Below, one piece after another: positions 1 to 8,987 of a DNA stretch of 64,000 bases (position 1 is its first letter; every line of letters begins with the position of its first letter). The stretch spans positions 23,017 through 87,016 of the forward strand of contig JAAVZU010000027.1 in the NCBI GenBank assembly GCA_022791815.1, written 5' to 3'. A program made the position numbers and the translations under genes. The DNA is from Lachnospiraceae bacterium (GTDB lineage: Bacteria > Bacillota > Clostridia > Lachnospirales > Lachnospiraceae). The notes under the pieces were generated by a model that worked only from the letters and a program-made list of their open reading frames with translations, was not told the origin of the DNA and searched no databases.

Positions 1-877
1 ATAATTTTGATACATACAATCCCAAAATTCCCATACAAAATAACTGCAGGCCGCCTATAAAAATAATAGCAGAAATCATAGAAGGCCAACCAGCTACAGG
101 ATCTCCATATATCAATGCCCTGACTACAATAAAAATCAATACAAATATTGCAATAAAACAACAAAACACGCCAAGAAGAGACGATATCCAAAGAGGTGTA
201 GTAGAAAATGCAATAATACCTTCTAATGCATATAAAAACAACTTCCAAAAGGACCATTTTGTAGTTCCTGCTGATCGTTCTACATTTTCAAATGGTATCC
301 ATTTGGTCTTAAAACCTATCCATCCAAAAATACCTTTGGTAAAGCGGTTATATTCTCTCATAGAAAGTATAGAATTTACCATTTGTCTAGTCATAAAACG
401 GTAATCTCTTGCACCATCCACAATGTCAGCATTTGAAATCTTATTGATTAAACTGTAAAATTTTCTGGCAAACCAAGAACGGATAGGTGCTTCTCCTTTA
501 CGATCTGTACGCATAGTGGCTGCACAATCATAACCTTCTTCTTTTACTGCCTTATACATATCCTCCAATAAAAACGGCGGGTCTTGTAAATCTACATCCA
601 TGGAAACAACATAATCCCCTGTAGATGCCTCCAATCCCGCAAACAATCCCGCTTCTTTACCAAAATTTCTGGAAAAGGATATATATTTTACACGTTTGTC
701 CATTTTGGCAAGACGTTTCATCTCATTCAATGTATTGTCCCTACTTCCATCATCCACAAATATAAATTCAAATTCCAAATCCATTAGCTTCGGAATATAT
801 CTTTGTATTTCATCATAAAAAATCTGAATGGTTTCTTCTTCGTTATAACAAGGTACAACGATGGAACACTTTTTCAT
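1..877 (-). CDS. Membrane-bound family 2 glycosyltransferase (GtrB/DPM-like), 3' end cut by window edge
   Basis: The frame opens with ATG at 877 and reads through the window start without a stop, so about 292 residues are visible and only the extreme C-terminus should be missing. The N-terminus (MKKCSIVVPCYNEEETI) and VDDGSRDNT are the nucleotide-sugar binding part of a GT-A fold; SMDVDLQDPP is the DxD region. Two hydrophobic segments near the visible C-terminus match the membrane anchor of polyprenyl-phosphate sugar transferases (GtrB, CsbB, DPM1 families). These enzymes move a sugar from a nucleotide donor to a polyprenyl phosphate at the cytoplasmic membrane. The donor and final acceptor cannot be read from sequence. 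No partner flippase is visible because the downstream side lies outside the window. Confidence 0.88.
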   Translation of the reverse strand, partial: MKKCSIVVPCYNEEETIQIFYDEIQRYIPKLMDLEFEFIFVDDGSRDNTLNEMKRLAKMDKRVKYISFSRNFGKEAGLFAGLEASTGDYVVSMDVDLQDPPFLLEDMYKAVKEEGYDCAATMRTDRKGEAPIRSWFARKFYSLINKISNADIVDGARDYRFMTRQMVNSILSMREYNRFTKGIFGWIGFKTKWIPFENVERSAGTTKWSFWKLFLYALEGIIAFSTTPLWISSLLGVFCCFIAIFVLIFIVVRALIYGDPVAGWPSMISAIIFIGGLQLFCMGILGLYVSKL

Positions 878-885
878 TATATCAA

Positions 886-920
886 CTCCCCTGCACCTCA
901 ATCTTGAGAGAATTACACAC
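886..920. repeat. Dispersed palindromic repeat, family 3 (copy 1)
   Basis: The sequence around CTGCACCTCAATCTTGAGAG forms a short palindrome (CTCAA-TC-TTGAG) followed by AATTACACA. Similar blocks occur at 27115-27150, 28661-28690 and 59035-59072, all between genes. The rest of the gap up to 1094 is AT-rich and shows no gene or clear terminator. Confidence 0.5.
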
Positions 921-1094
921 TTTACATGCCAAACACAATTGCGAAACAATAGTTACTTCTTGTGCAAGTACACATAATTATTTATATCCTAGGGAATGCA
1001 AAGCATTTTCTTTGGATATATATAACACAAAAGTTTAAGATAGTATTTCAATAATAATCTTTTTATGCCTGTTTTGCTTCAAAAACTTATATGT

Positions 1095-1373
1095 TTAAGC
1101 CATTCCTTTAATAAAACCCATTTCTTCTAATTGTTCTAAAAATTTCATTGTAGATTTCTCACATTGCTTTTCCTCCACATCATATTCCTCTAATAATTTA
1201 TGAATAATAGCCTCTACTGTTATACCATCCTCCAACATCTCCCAAATATCATTACCTGCCCCTTTGAGTATAAAATATTTGCCTTGTGTAAAATCTACCA
1301 TCACTTTCTCTCCTGCCAAATCTGCTACATTTGGCTTGTTCTTCAAAGTAATCTTTCCCTTTCTCACAATCAT
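1095..1373 (-). CDS. PqqD-like small protein (RiPP recognition element fold)
   Basis: This 92-residue protein has the pattern of PqqD-family peptide-binding domains: an N-terminal beta strand, the segment YFILKGAGNDIWEMLEDG, and then a helical part with LLEEYDVEE and a C-terminal FLEQLEEMGFIKG. In known systems PqqD domains hold the leader peptide of a ribosomally made peptide or pair with a radical SAM enzyme. No radical SAM gene or precursor peptide is visible here. The gene lies about 70 bp downstream of a CheY-like receiver gene in the same direction, so the two are probably co-transcribed. Its role is therefore open: it may act on a distant partner or have been recruited as a protein-binding adaptor. 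Confidence 0.75.
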   Translation of the reverse strand: MIVRKGKITLKNKPNVADLAGEKVMVDFTQGKYFILKGAGNDIWEMLEDGITVEAIIHKLLEEYDVEEKQCEKSTMKFLEQLEEMGFIKGMA

Positions 1374-1442
1374 ACTCTTGTCCTCCTTTATAGCATCATC
1401 CTATTTTGTGCAAGAGCAGCTTTTCTTTTGTTTATTATGTTC

Positions 1443-1838
1443 TTAATCAATTAATTCCAGCTTACGAAGTACATTCTCAAACTTATCCTGATCAATCGGC
1501 TTTCCTGCGTATGCTACACATCCATATTCAAATGCTTTTGTTACATTACGGCCTTCATTCAATGCAGTTGTCATTATAATCTTGGCTCCCTGCTCTTCAG
1601 AAATACCTTTTTCCTTTTCAAACTCACGCATCTGCTTTAATGCCTGATATCCATCTAATTCTGGCATCATAATATCTAAACATACCAAATCATACCCATC
1701 TTCTGCATCCAGTGCCATAGTAAAAGCATCTACTGCTTCTAAACCATCTACTGTTACATCACATTCTCCATATTTTGATAAAAATCTAAGCATAAATTTT
1801 CTACTTGCAAAATCATCTTCCGCTATTAAAATCTTCAT
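1443..1838 (-). CDS. Single-domain CheY-like response regulator
   Basis: This 131-residue stand-alone receiver domain has the full phosphorylation set: acidic pair D8/D9, phospho-acceptor D55 in CLDIMMPELDGYQ, T90/T91 and K113 in the GKP motif. It has no output domain, so it would act by binding a protein partner. It is clearly similar along its whole length to the receiver at 13181-13573 in the chemotaxis operon (both contain SKYGECDVTVDG), so the two look like paralogues. The PqqD-like gene follows it in the same direction. Whether it takes phosphate from the CheA encoded in this window is inference. Confidence 0.9.
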   Translation of the reverse strand: MKILIAEDDFASRKFMLRFLSKYGECDVTVDGLEAVDAFTMALDAEDGYDLVCLDIMMPELDGYQALKQMREFEKEKGISEEQGAKIIMTTALNEGRNVTKAFEYGCVAYAGKPIDQDKFENVLRKLELID

Positions 1839-1980
1839 TTTTTTTTCCTCTTTTCTTATATATTTCCATTTACTCTTTTTATATTATTATACATAATTTT
1901 TTCCACTTTTTCCAGTATTACTTGTGAAAATTGTCTAATACTATGAAATGTTATCGTAGAACCTGATGTGCATGAACAAA

Positions 1981-3039
1981 TTAGATTTCTATGTAACCGC
2001 TAAGAAATTCTATCAATCTTTTCATTTCCTCCATTGTTCCAATTGAAATGCGAAGATGGTTGTCCAATCTTGGCTTATTAAAATAACGTACAAAAATGTT
2101 TACTTTACGAAGAGCTTCAAATAATTCTTTTGCTGGAACAGATTCATGTGTAACAAATAAGAAATTCGTCATAGAATCTGGAAAGGAAAATCCCAACTTT
2201 CCCAATTCTCTTTTTGTCCATTCTCTGGTATCAATAATTTTATTCCGGCATTCCTCAAAATATTCTTTTGCCTGCATGGATGCCACACCTGCAACAATAG
2301 AAGTCTGGTTCATAGTATAGGAATTATAGGAATATTTTACATCCTGCATTGCTTGTATTAAACTTGGGTGTCCAATTGCATAACCAATTCGCATACCTGC
2401 CAAAGAACGGGACTTAGAATAAGTCTGTACTACTAATAAATTCTCATACTCTTTCACAAGCTCTATTGCTGAAGTTCCTCCAAAATCAATATAGGCCTCA
2501 TCTACAATTACAACTACATCCTGATTGTGTTCTAAAATATCCCGGATAAAATTTAAATCTTCATAAATAGAAGTTGGTGCATTAGGATTCGCAATCACGA
2601 CACCTCCATTTTCTTCATAATAGTCTTCTTTTTGAATATGATAATTTTGATCTAATGCTGGCCGTTTATATGGTATGCAAAATAATTCGGTCCATACATC
2701 ATAAAAGGAATAAGTTATATCTGGAAATAAAACAGGTTTTGAAGAATTAAAGAATGTTAGAAAAGCCATTCCCAACACATCATCCGAACCCACTCCTACA
2801 AATATCTGTTCTTTTGAAACTTCATAGGTATCAGCTATAGCTGTTATCAACTCTTCACACGCAGGATCAGGATACAGTTTTAACCGTTCCATATTCATCC
2901 CACGAATAGCTTGTATCACTTGTGGTGCTGGTGGATATGGATTTTCATTTGTATTTAGCTTAATCATATTAGAAAGTTTTGGCTGCTCACCAGCCACATA
3001 AGGCTCTACTTTTCTAAAGTATGCTTCCCAAGGTTTCAT
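1981..3039 (-). CDS. hisC: Histidinol-phosphate aminotransferase
   Basis: This 352-residue protein is a fold-type I PLP aminotransferase that converts imidazole-acetol phosphate plus glutamate to histidinol phosphate in histidine synthesis. Visible features are the N-terminal KLNTNENPYPP substrate segment, the conserved NPNAPT loop, the cofactor-binding IVDEAYIDF strand, and the PLP lysine K209 in TYSKSRSLAGMRIGYA, which is typical of HisC. The length is normal for the family. No other his gene is next to it, so it is a stand-alone copy; related enzymes can also act on aromatic amino acids, and that cannot be excluded. AGGAGGAAAA precedes the ATG at a suitable distance. Confidence 0.9.
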   Translation of the reverse strand: MKPWEAYFRKVEPYVAGEQPKLSNMIKLNTNENPYPPAPQVIQAIRGMNMERLKLYPDPACEELITAIADTYEVSKEQIFVGVGSDDVLGMAFLTFFNSSKPVLFPDITYSFYDVWTELFCIPYKRPALDQNYHIQKEDYYEENGGVVIANPNAPTSIYEDLNFIRDILEHNQDVVVIVDEAYIDFGGTSAIELVKEYENLLVVQTYSKSRSLAGMRIGYAIGHPSLIQAMQDVKYSYNSYTMNQTSIVAGVASMQAKEYFEECRNKIIDTREWTKRELGKLGFSFPDSMTNFLFVTHESVPAKELFEALRKVNIFVRYFNKPRLDNHLRISIGTMEEMKRLIEFLSGYIEI

Positions 3040-3060
3040 TATTTTCCTCCTCTTATTTGT

Positions 3061-3200
3061 TCAATTATTCATGTCCTATATTGCAGATGACCTGTTTGCA
3101 AATCATCTTCAATTGACCTATAAGTATGACTAAGTTTTTATTTGTAAGCTTTCCTCTTACATAAAACTTAGTTCTTACTTAAAACTGTGAATAATATTAC
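3061..3200. repeat. Dispersed intergenic repeat, family 2 (copy 1)
   Basis: This block of about 140 bp begins TCAATTATTCATG and ends AAAACTGTGAATAAT, so it has inverted ends (ATTATTCA/TGAATAAT). It contains an inner inverted repeat ACTAAGTTTTTATTTGTAAG facing CTTACATAAAACTTAGT. A second copy with the same ends and order lies at 33063-33191 upstream of feoA. It fills the gap between hisC and the zinc-ribbon gene. Confidence 0.6.
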
Positions 3201-3377
3201 TTAGTTATCATTGATTAGAAGTCCTCCACAGCGATGACACAAATCTAATCCCTCGTAGGTAATTCCACCGCAATCTGGACAAACAATTTTTTCTGGCAGT
3301 ACCTCTCTCTCTATAACAGGATATTCTAAACTTTCATCAAAAATAGATGCCAGTTTTAATTTTGATTCCTCTGTCAT
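3201..3377 (-). CDS. Small zinc-ribbon protein (58 aa)
   Basis: ATG at 3377 opens a frame of 58 codons ending with TAA at 3201-3203. The C-terminal half contains two CxxC knuckles, CPDCGG and CHRCGG, twelve residues apart, which is the arrangement of a zinc ribbon. The N-terminal half (about 30 residues) is charged and probably helical. AGAAGGG lies about 8 bp upstream of the ATG and serves as ribosome binding site. The function is unknown; small proteins of this kind bind nucleic acid or protein. Its 5' side faces the end of recombinase trio A. Confidence 0.7.
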   Translation of the reverse strand: MTEESKLKLASIFDESLEYPVIEREVLPEKIVCPDCGGITYEGLDLCHRCGGLLINDN

Positions 3378-3473
3378 ATTATTTTTCCCTTCTGTATTTT
3401 AACATAATTCAACACGATCCTAAAGACTATTATAACATATTCCCCACACCTATTCTATAACATTTTGTTTCTG

Positions 3474-3493
3474 TTGGCACCTATTAGTACCAA
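3474..3493. promoter_or_regulatory. Possible operator upstream of the zinc-ribbon gene
   Basis: TTGGCAC and GTACCAA face each other across 6 bp, an inverted repeat with one mismatch. It lies about 100 bp upstream of the small zinc-ribbon gene in an AT-rich stretch (3378-3598) that holds no gene. It may be a regulator binding site; no cognate protein can be named. Confidence 0.3.
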
Positions 3494-3598
3494 ATAGCAA
3501 ATAGAAATTTTCATTTACCAATGTATAATTATTTCAGAATATTAATACCTTTGCAAACTAATAAATGTGTTATAAATATCCAGCTCACCCCACCCCGG

Positions 3599-5158
3599 TT
3601 ATGTCAAGTTATTGCTATGTTCTACAATATTAAAATTCCACTCAATCTCTACTCTATTTTTATTATAGATATACACCTTTTTTACAAAAGCATTAACTAT
3701 ATCCAGCGTCAGCTCATCCAGATGCAGATAACGGATAATTGTTTTCATATCTTCCTTTTCCTTCTGGTATTCTTTTTTCAACTCTTCTAATCTTTCTACT
3801 ATCTTTTTTTCTTTTAAAGATAAATAAGAAATTTCTTCTGAAATCTGTCCATTTCTTTTTTGGTAGATATCTTCTGAAATCTCTTTCCATGCATATTTTA
3901 TATATATATCACTCTTTCTCCTTTCTGCCGATTTCTTTTTCTTTTGACAATCGTATAGTTTCTGTGTTAATGCCTGTACCCCCATTTTCTGAAATAGTTC
4001 CAATACTTCCTTTTCTTTTACAAAATTTCCATATAACATCAATTCTTTATTAAGCCAAAAAAGAACCATCTCCACCAACAGATCTGCACTTATGCTGGTG
4101 CAGCAATCTGGTATCTGCAACAATGCATGTTTCCTGCATTCAAATTTTGTATATCTATTTTTTTCACCTGCCCTCTTATAATTGAGGGAATATTTACATC
4201 CCCCACAATATACTTTCCCTGCCAATGGATGTTTTTCTCTCTTTCTTTCTGTATCATATCCTGCTTTGAAGCAAGATACCTGTGTAAATGTTTCCAATGA
4301 AACCAATGCCTCATGATGTTCTGGAACAATCTTCCATTTCTCTCTTGGAACAACCTTGTAACCCTTCCTTCCTACTGCCTTCCTAATAGTTTTCCCATAT
4401 ACCATTTCTCCAATATAAAAGCGGTTATTTAACATCTTTCTGACAGACGATGCTGTCCATGTATGAATTTTTCCATCCTCCTTTACTGTTTGTTTTCTTA
4501 TCTCTGCCATTGTGGGTACATTTTCTTTATAAAGCTGCTTTGCTATCTGTGTACTGCTTTTACCCTGCATGGCTAAGGAAAAGATATACCGAACTACTTG
4601 TGCCTCTTTTTCATTGACAATTACCCGATTTTTTACTTCTTTACTTTTTTCATATCCAAAAGGAACCTGCCCAAAAACATATTCTCCCTTTGCACATTTA
4701 TTCTCAATTGAAGTTTTTACTTTAATAGATATATCTTTGCTGTATAAATCATAAAAAAGCGTCCGAAAAGCAGTGTCCAGCTCTATTGTACATCCCTTCT
4801 GTTTCCTGCTGTCATAATGATCATTTATGGCAATAAATCGAACTCCCAAAAAAGGAAATATCTGATTAAGAAAATTACCCATTTCAATATAATCCCTTGC
4901 AAACCGGGACATATCTTTTACAATAATACATCCAATTTGACTATTTTTTATCTCTCTTAACATTTCCTGCATCCCAGGTCTGTCCATACTAGTACCAGAA
5001 TATCCGTCATCACAAAATTCCTTTGTATCCCAACTACATAACTCAGAATCCTGTTTTATATATTCCAATATCTGTTTTCTCTGATTTCCAATGCTATCAC
5101 TTTCTTCTTTATCCCCATCCTCAATGGAAAGCCGAAGATAATATCCTATTTTTCCCAT
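3599..5158 (-). CDS. Large serine recombinase, third gene of trio A
   Basis: This 519-residue large serine recombinase has an N-terminal resolvase domain with nucleophile S11 in YYLRLS and the conserved KDMSRFARDYIEMG helix, then a recombinase domain (about 160-290). A zinc ribbon with CGGC and later Cys residues (about 315-365) and a C-terminal coiled coil (about 390-490) follow. Such enzymes cut and rejoin DNA at attachment sites through a phosphoserine link. Its start overlaps the stop of the preceding recombinase by 13 bp, so the two are translationally coupled. It corresponds to the shorter 20184-21059 gene of trio B. Just beyond its stop lies GGGGTGGGGTGAG, a possible element end. Confidence 0.92.
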   Translation of the reverse strand: MGKIGYYLRLSIEDGDKEESDSIGNQRKQILEYIKQDSELCSWDTKEFCDDGYSGTSMDRPGMQEMLREIKNSQIGCIIVKDMSRFARDYIEMGNFLNQIFPFLGVRFIAINDHYDSRKQKGCTIELDTAFRTLFYDLYSKDISIKVKTSIENKCAKGEYVFGQVPFGYEKSKEVKNRVIVNEKEAQVVRYIFSLAMQGKSSTQIAKQLYKENVPTMAEIRKQTVKEDGKIHTWTASSVRKMLNNRFYIGEMVYGKTIRKAVGRKGYKVVPREKWKIVPEHHEALVSLETFTQVSCFKAGYDTERKREKHPLAGKVYCGGCKYSLNYKRAGEKNRYTKFECRKHALLQIPDCCTSISADLLVEMVLFWLNKELMLYGNFVKEKEVLELFQKMGVQALTQKLYDCQKKKKSAERRKSDIYIKYAWKEISEDIYQKRNGQISEEISYLSLKEKKIVERLEELKKEYQKEKEDMKTIIRYLHLDELTLDIVNAFVKKVYIYNKNRVEIEWNFNIVEHSNNLT

Positions 5159-6744
5159 ATTACTTTTCCTTCTTTCCTATAGTCAGATGCAAAAGTTAAA
5201 ATAATTTCTACCCGTTTTCCTGGATACACATATATTTCTTCCATGAAATTTTCTAGCATTTCCTTTTTTAAATCTGTTTCATTCTTTAGTTTTATTAAAG
5301 AACGTATATCCGTCAAATATTTAGCAGAAGCCTTTTCTATTTTCTTTAATTTCTCTTCTTGTTCTTCTTTCTGCTTTTTTAAATCTATAACTCTCTTTTC
5401 TTGTTGCGTTTTAAAAGAGATATAGTCCTCTTCGGTTATTTTTCCTTCATGATAATCTATATATAGTGTTCCTTCTTTTTCTATTGCTCTTATCAATCTT
5501 TTTTCTATTTCTTTCTGTCTAAACTGTATTTTTACTTTATGTTTCTCTATGATTTCTTTTCCACATTCTATATAATACTTTATCTTCTTAAGATATATTG
5601 CAAATACCATACGCATAAAAGGAAACAATATATTCATAAGTTCCTTTTCTGATATTTTTCTTCCATGTTCTCCACAGTAGTGCACCAGTTTAAAATTTTT
5701 TTCTTCATTTGGATAAGATTTTGCCGCATTTTTATGCATGGCTGTTTTTCTTTGAATTTTTTCCCGAATATTTTGTACTTTCTTATAATCATCACTATCA
5801 ATTAATGATTGATGAACATTTTTTTTAATTGTCCATTCCTCTTGTGGTTTAGCCTTTCTATTTTTTTCATTTCTTGCAGTAATGGAAGTTTTTCCCTGTA
5901 TAAGTGTACCTATGTAGGTCTGGTTTTGTAGAATGCGTTCCACGGAACTCTTATCCCAACCTTTATAGTTATTATCCTCTGCCAAATAATATACTTCTTT
6001 TTTTTTCTTATAAATTGCTGGAGGATTGATTTTTTGTCTATTTAGTTCAGCCGTAACGCCTGCATAACTTTCTTTTTCAAGGAACAAGTTATAAATAAGC
6101 TGTACAATCATTGATGTACATGGATCTGGCACAAGTTTCCGTATCTTTCCATCCCATTGGGAAAGATACCCATAAGGTGGCGGCCCGCCTACATAAGATC
6201 CTTCCTCCCTTTTTTGTTTTAATTGAATCTTTGCTTTTTTTGAAGAATCTTTTACATACATTTCATTAATAAGATTTTTGATTTCAGAAGCTATTTGCTT
6301 TGTATTATTTCCTAATTTACCTGTATCAAATCCATCTGCAACTGCAATAAAACGTACTCCTAAAAATGGAAAAATCTTTTCAATATAATTTCCTGTCTCC
6401 AAATAATTTCTCCCAAAACGTGACAAATCTTTAACAATAACACAGTTAATATCTCCAAACCGGATGTCCTGCATTAACTCTCTAAAACCATCCCTGTTAA
6501 AATTACTTCCTGTTTTCCCTAAATCTGTGTAACATTTCGCAATTTCCATTCTTTCTCTATTCTGTTTTGTATTAAATTCTTCTACAAATTTCTTTGCAAT
6601 TTCAATCTGAATCTCTACAGACTCATTTTTTTTCTTGTCATTATTAGAAGAAAGCCTTGCATATATTCCTGTTTTAAAATGCTGCTTCTTATGTTCAGGT
6701 ATCTCTTTCAAAGCTGTTCCTTTACGCTTTGATATCCTTCCCAT
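5146..6744 (-). CDS. Large serine recombinase, second gene of trio A, zinc ribbon lost
   Basis: This protein of 532 residues has a basic N-terminal extension of about 25 residues, then the resolvase domain with S32 in GIYARLS and VIVKDLSRFGRNYLETG, then the recombinase domain. Where a zinc ribbon is expected (about 340-365) only HYCGEHGRK remains, with no CxxC pair, and the chain goes straight into a long charged coiled coil (about 390-500). The catalytic part is intact. The nearest relative in the window is the second gene of trio B, which shares the N-terminal extension. The gene lies 46 bp after the first recombinase and overlaps the third. Confidence 0.92.
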   Translation of the reverse strand: MGRISKRKGTALKEIPEHKKQHFKTGIYARLSSNNDKKKNESVEIQIEIAKKFVEEFNTKQNRERMEIAKCYTDLGKTGSNFNRDGFRELMQDIRFGDINCVIVKDLSRFGRNYLETGNYIEKIFPFLGVRFIAVADGFDTGKLGNNTKQIASEIKNLINEMYVKDSSKKAKIQLKQKREEGSYVGGPPPYGYLSQWDGKIRKLVPDPCTSMIVQLIYNLFLEKESYAGVTAELNRQKINPPAIYKKKKEVYYLAEDNNYKGWDKSSVERILQNQTYIGTLIQGKTSITARNEKNRKAKPQEEWTIKKNVHQSLIDSDDYKKVQNIREKIQRKTAMHKNAAKSYPNEEKNFKLVHYCGEHGRKISEKELMNILFPFMRMVFAIYLKKIKYYIECGKEIIEKHKVKIQFRQKEIEKRLIRAIEKEGTLYIDYHEGKITEEDYISFKTQQEKRVIDLKKQKEEQEEKLKKIEKASAKYLTDIRSLIKLKNETDLKKEMLENFMEEIYVYPGKRVEIILTFASDYRKEGKVIWEK

Positions 6745-6790
6745 ATTATTGCTCCCTCCTCATTTCCTTTTTGGTTCTTGAAAATCCTGT

Positions 6791-8410
6791 CTATAATTTA
6801 GTCCTACATTTGTCACTAAAATAAAAAACAATTTCTATACGTTTTTCTTCATATACATAAATTTTCTTAATGAGAGAACTTAACATATACCGATCTATTT
6901 CTTTAAATTCTAGTACATCTTGTATAGATTTTAATTTTTCTAAATAAATAATATCCTTTTGAAACATCTCTTTTATCATGGATTCCTGCCGTTTCCATGC
7001 ATTCTCCAATTCATCTGCTTTCCTTTTAAATTCTTCATTAAGCCGTATAAATTCTTCCTTTGTGATAACACCTTCTGTTAAATCTTTATGCAGACTTTGG
7101 CAAAGCATATTATACTTATTTTTTTCTTGTTTTAATATTTCAATTTCCTTACTATAATAATCTAATGGATTCTTTTTCGCTTTTATTTTTTTAGCTGTTT
7201 CAAATAAAGTCATTTCATCTAAAAAAGTATTAACATATCGCCTTACAACTTCCATAACTAAGTACTTTAACTGTTTTTCTTCTACACTATGTCTGCTGCA
7301 TCCTTCTCTGCGGTTCTTAGTAGAACAAATATAATATACCTTTTCTTTATCTTTATATCGATTGATACGCCGAATCATCTGCTCCCTGCAATCTCCACAA
7401 AAAAGTATTCCTGTAAAGAAACTATACTTATCCATTTTGGGACTAATGCGGCTATCTGACTTTAATAAATTCTGTACAATATAAAAAGTATCAGCAGAAA
7501 TAATCCTTTCATGAGTATTTTCTACTTTAATCCATTCCGCTTTAGGTTTTTCCACTGTTTTTTTTATCTTATAATTTATTTTTTCTGTTTTTCCTTGTAC
7601 AAGATGCCCCATATAAATCTCATTTGTAAGGATTCTTTTTACTGTAGTACTGCTCCATGCAGATGTTCCACTGCCTGAAAATCCTCCCCTATAATTTCCT
7701 TTTAATTTCTTATATTCTTTGGGAGAAAGAATTCCAAGATTATTTAATTTTTTTGCAATAGCAGAAATAGCCATTCCCTCTTGTTTCCATTCAAAAATCT
7801 TTTTCACATTTTCTGCTGCATACGCATCTACAACAAGATGATGCTTATTCATATCATCTTTTTTATATCCATACGCAGTAAAAGGGGCAATACATTCCCC
7901 ATTTTTACGTTTTACCTCAAACTGACTCTTCACTTTTATAGAAATATCCCGGCAATAGGAGTCATTGATAAAATTTTTCATTGGAAGGATAAAATTACTT
8001 TCCTGCATGTCTGCAGAAAAACTGTCATAACAATCTGTAAGTGCTATAAATCGTACTGAAAGAGCAGGAAATATCTTCTGAATATATTTTCCTGCTTCTA
8101 TATAATCACGACCAAAACGGGATAAATCTTTTACAATGACACAATTTACTTTTCTCGCCTTAATATCATTTATCATTCTTTTAAATTCAGGTCTATCAAA
8201 ATTACTTCCTGAAAATCCATCATCTATATAAACATCATACAGTTCCATATCCTGCTGCTGTTGAATATAGTCTTGGATCAATTCTCTTTGATTTCCGATA
8301 CTATTACTTTCCAATTTTATTGTACCATTCCTATCCATCACATTTCCAACATCACTATCATCTCTTGACAAACGAAGGTACATTGCTGCCAGAAAAGGTA
8401 CATGATTCAT
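6791..8410 (-). CDS. Large serine recombinase, first gene of trio A
   Basis: This 539-residue enzyme has the complete architecture: resolvase domain with S15 in MYLRLSRDD and VIVKDLSRFGRDYIEAG, and a recombinase domain with GYKKDD and TVKRILTNEIYMG. It continues with a zinc ribbon (FCGDCREQM, then YYICSTKNRREGCSRH) and a coiled coil (about 400-500) with a conserved C-terminal IKKIYVYEEKRIEIVF tail. It is the first gene of trio A in transcription order and pairs with 22017-23291 of trio B, with which it shares long stretches. All three products keep catalytic residues, so none looks like a dead copy. Confidence 0.93.
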   Translation of the reverse strand: MNHVPFLAAMYLRLSRDDSDVGNVMDRNGTIKLESNSIGNQRELIQDYIQQQQDMELYDVYIDDGFSGSNFDRPEFKRMINDIKARKVNCVIVKDLSRFGRDYIEAGKYIQKIFPALSVRFIALTDCYDSFSADMQESNFILPMKNFINDSYCRDISIKVKSQFEVKRKNGECIAPFTAYGYKKDDMNKHHLVVDAYAAENVKKIFEWKQEGMAISAIAKKLNNLGILSPKEYKKLKGNYRGGFSGSGTSAWSSTTVKRILTNEIYMGHLVQGKTEKINYKIKKTVEKPKAEWIKVENTHERIISADTFYIVQNLLKSDSRISPKMDKYSFFTGILFCGDCREQMIRRINRYKDKEKVYYICSTKNRREGCSRHSVEEKQLKYLVMEVVRRYVNTFLDEMTLFETAKKIKAKKNPLDYYSKEIEILKQEKNKYNMLCQSLHKDLTEGVITKEEFIRLNEEFKRKADELENAWKRQESMIKEMFQKDIIYLEKLKSIQDVLEFKEIDRYMLSSLIKKIYVYEEKRIEIVFYFSDKCRTKL

Positions 8411-8471
8411 TACATCACTCCTTATTCTGAAATTAATAATTAATAAAATTTTTTCAAAGGCTACTCTATCT

Positions 8472-8744
8472 TTAAATATGAATATCAGACAAATATTCTA
8501 AATATTCCTTCATTTTATCATCAATACTTTTTCCATTATTCTGAAACCTTACTTTAACTACATAATCCCCAATACGATGTACATAAAGGTTATTTGTTTG
8601 TTTTGCATACGATTCGAGTTTTTTTTCTACTGACATACTTGTATCTATATCAATATCTCTTATATCTGTTAAAGTATCTATATCAACTGTACGGACATCC
8701 ACTTCCTCCATCTGTTTAAGTTCATCCTCTGATAAATCAAACAT
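8472..8744 (-). CDS. Small mobile-element-associated protein (DUF6870-like)
   Basis: This protein of 90 residues from ATG at 8744, with GGTGAG just upstream; a GTG at 8762 would add six residues but has no better site. It has an acidic N-terminus with VDVRTVDIDTLTDIRDI, then EKKLESYAKQTNNLYVHRIGDYVVKV and an acidic helical end. From memory this resembles a family of small proteins found beside conjugative and recombinase elements of Firmicutes (I believe DUF6870), function unknown. It directly precedes recombinase trio A in the same direction, so it is likely part of that element. I cannot assign an activity; an excision-directing role is only a guess. Confidence 0.6.
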   Translation of the reverse strand: MFDLSEDELKQMEEVDVRTVDIDTLTDIRDIDIDTSMSVEKKLESYAKQTNNLYVHRIGDYVVKVRFQNNGKSIDDKMKEYLEYLSDIHI

Positions 8745-8911
8745 AATCTTCTCACCTTTCACTCCATTTTGTTCTATTTTATTATTTTATTAGATTGTCT
8801 TATACCAGATGTTTGATTCTATTAAAACTATACTTATTATATTTTAAATAAATAATTCTTAAAAACAAACTTATATTTAAACAATTTTTTCCTATTGTGC
8901 AAATGCATATA

Positions 8912-8973
8912 AAAATAACTGGACAGATGTCCAGTTTCAAATAAAAACAGCACAGGAAACTTTGTTCCTGTGC
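8912..8973 (-). terminator. Tandem intrinsic terminators of the chemotaxis operon
   Basis: Reading on the minus strand after the MCP stop, a hairpin GCACAGGAAC/GTTTCCTGTGC (8950-8973) is followed by TGTTTTTATTT. A second perfect hairpin AACTGGACA-TC-TGTCCAGTT (8917-8936) is followed by ATTTTTATATG. Two terminators in a row would separate the chemotaxis operon from trio A. Confidence 0.8.
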
Positions 8974-8987
8974 CGCAATTTATAATT

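Noticed and set aside
3040..3200. T-box or histidine leader upstream of hisC or the zinc-ribbon gene
   Set aside because: The block is a dispersed repeat found also near feoA, it lies downstream and not upstream of the zinc-ribbon gene and hisC reads away from it only over the first 20 bp; no T-box core sequence is present.
3521..3790. Plus-strand frame of 89 codons across the end of trio A
   Set aside because: Mostly antisense to the recombinase C-terminus; no ribosome binding site and low-complexity composition.
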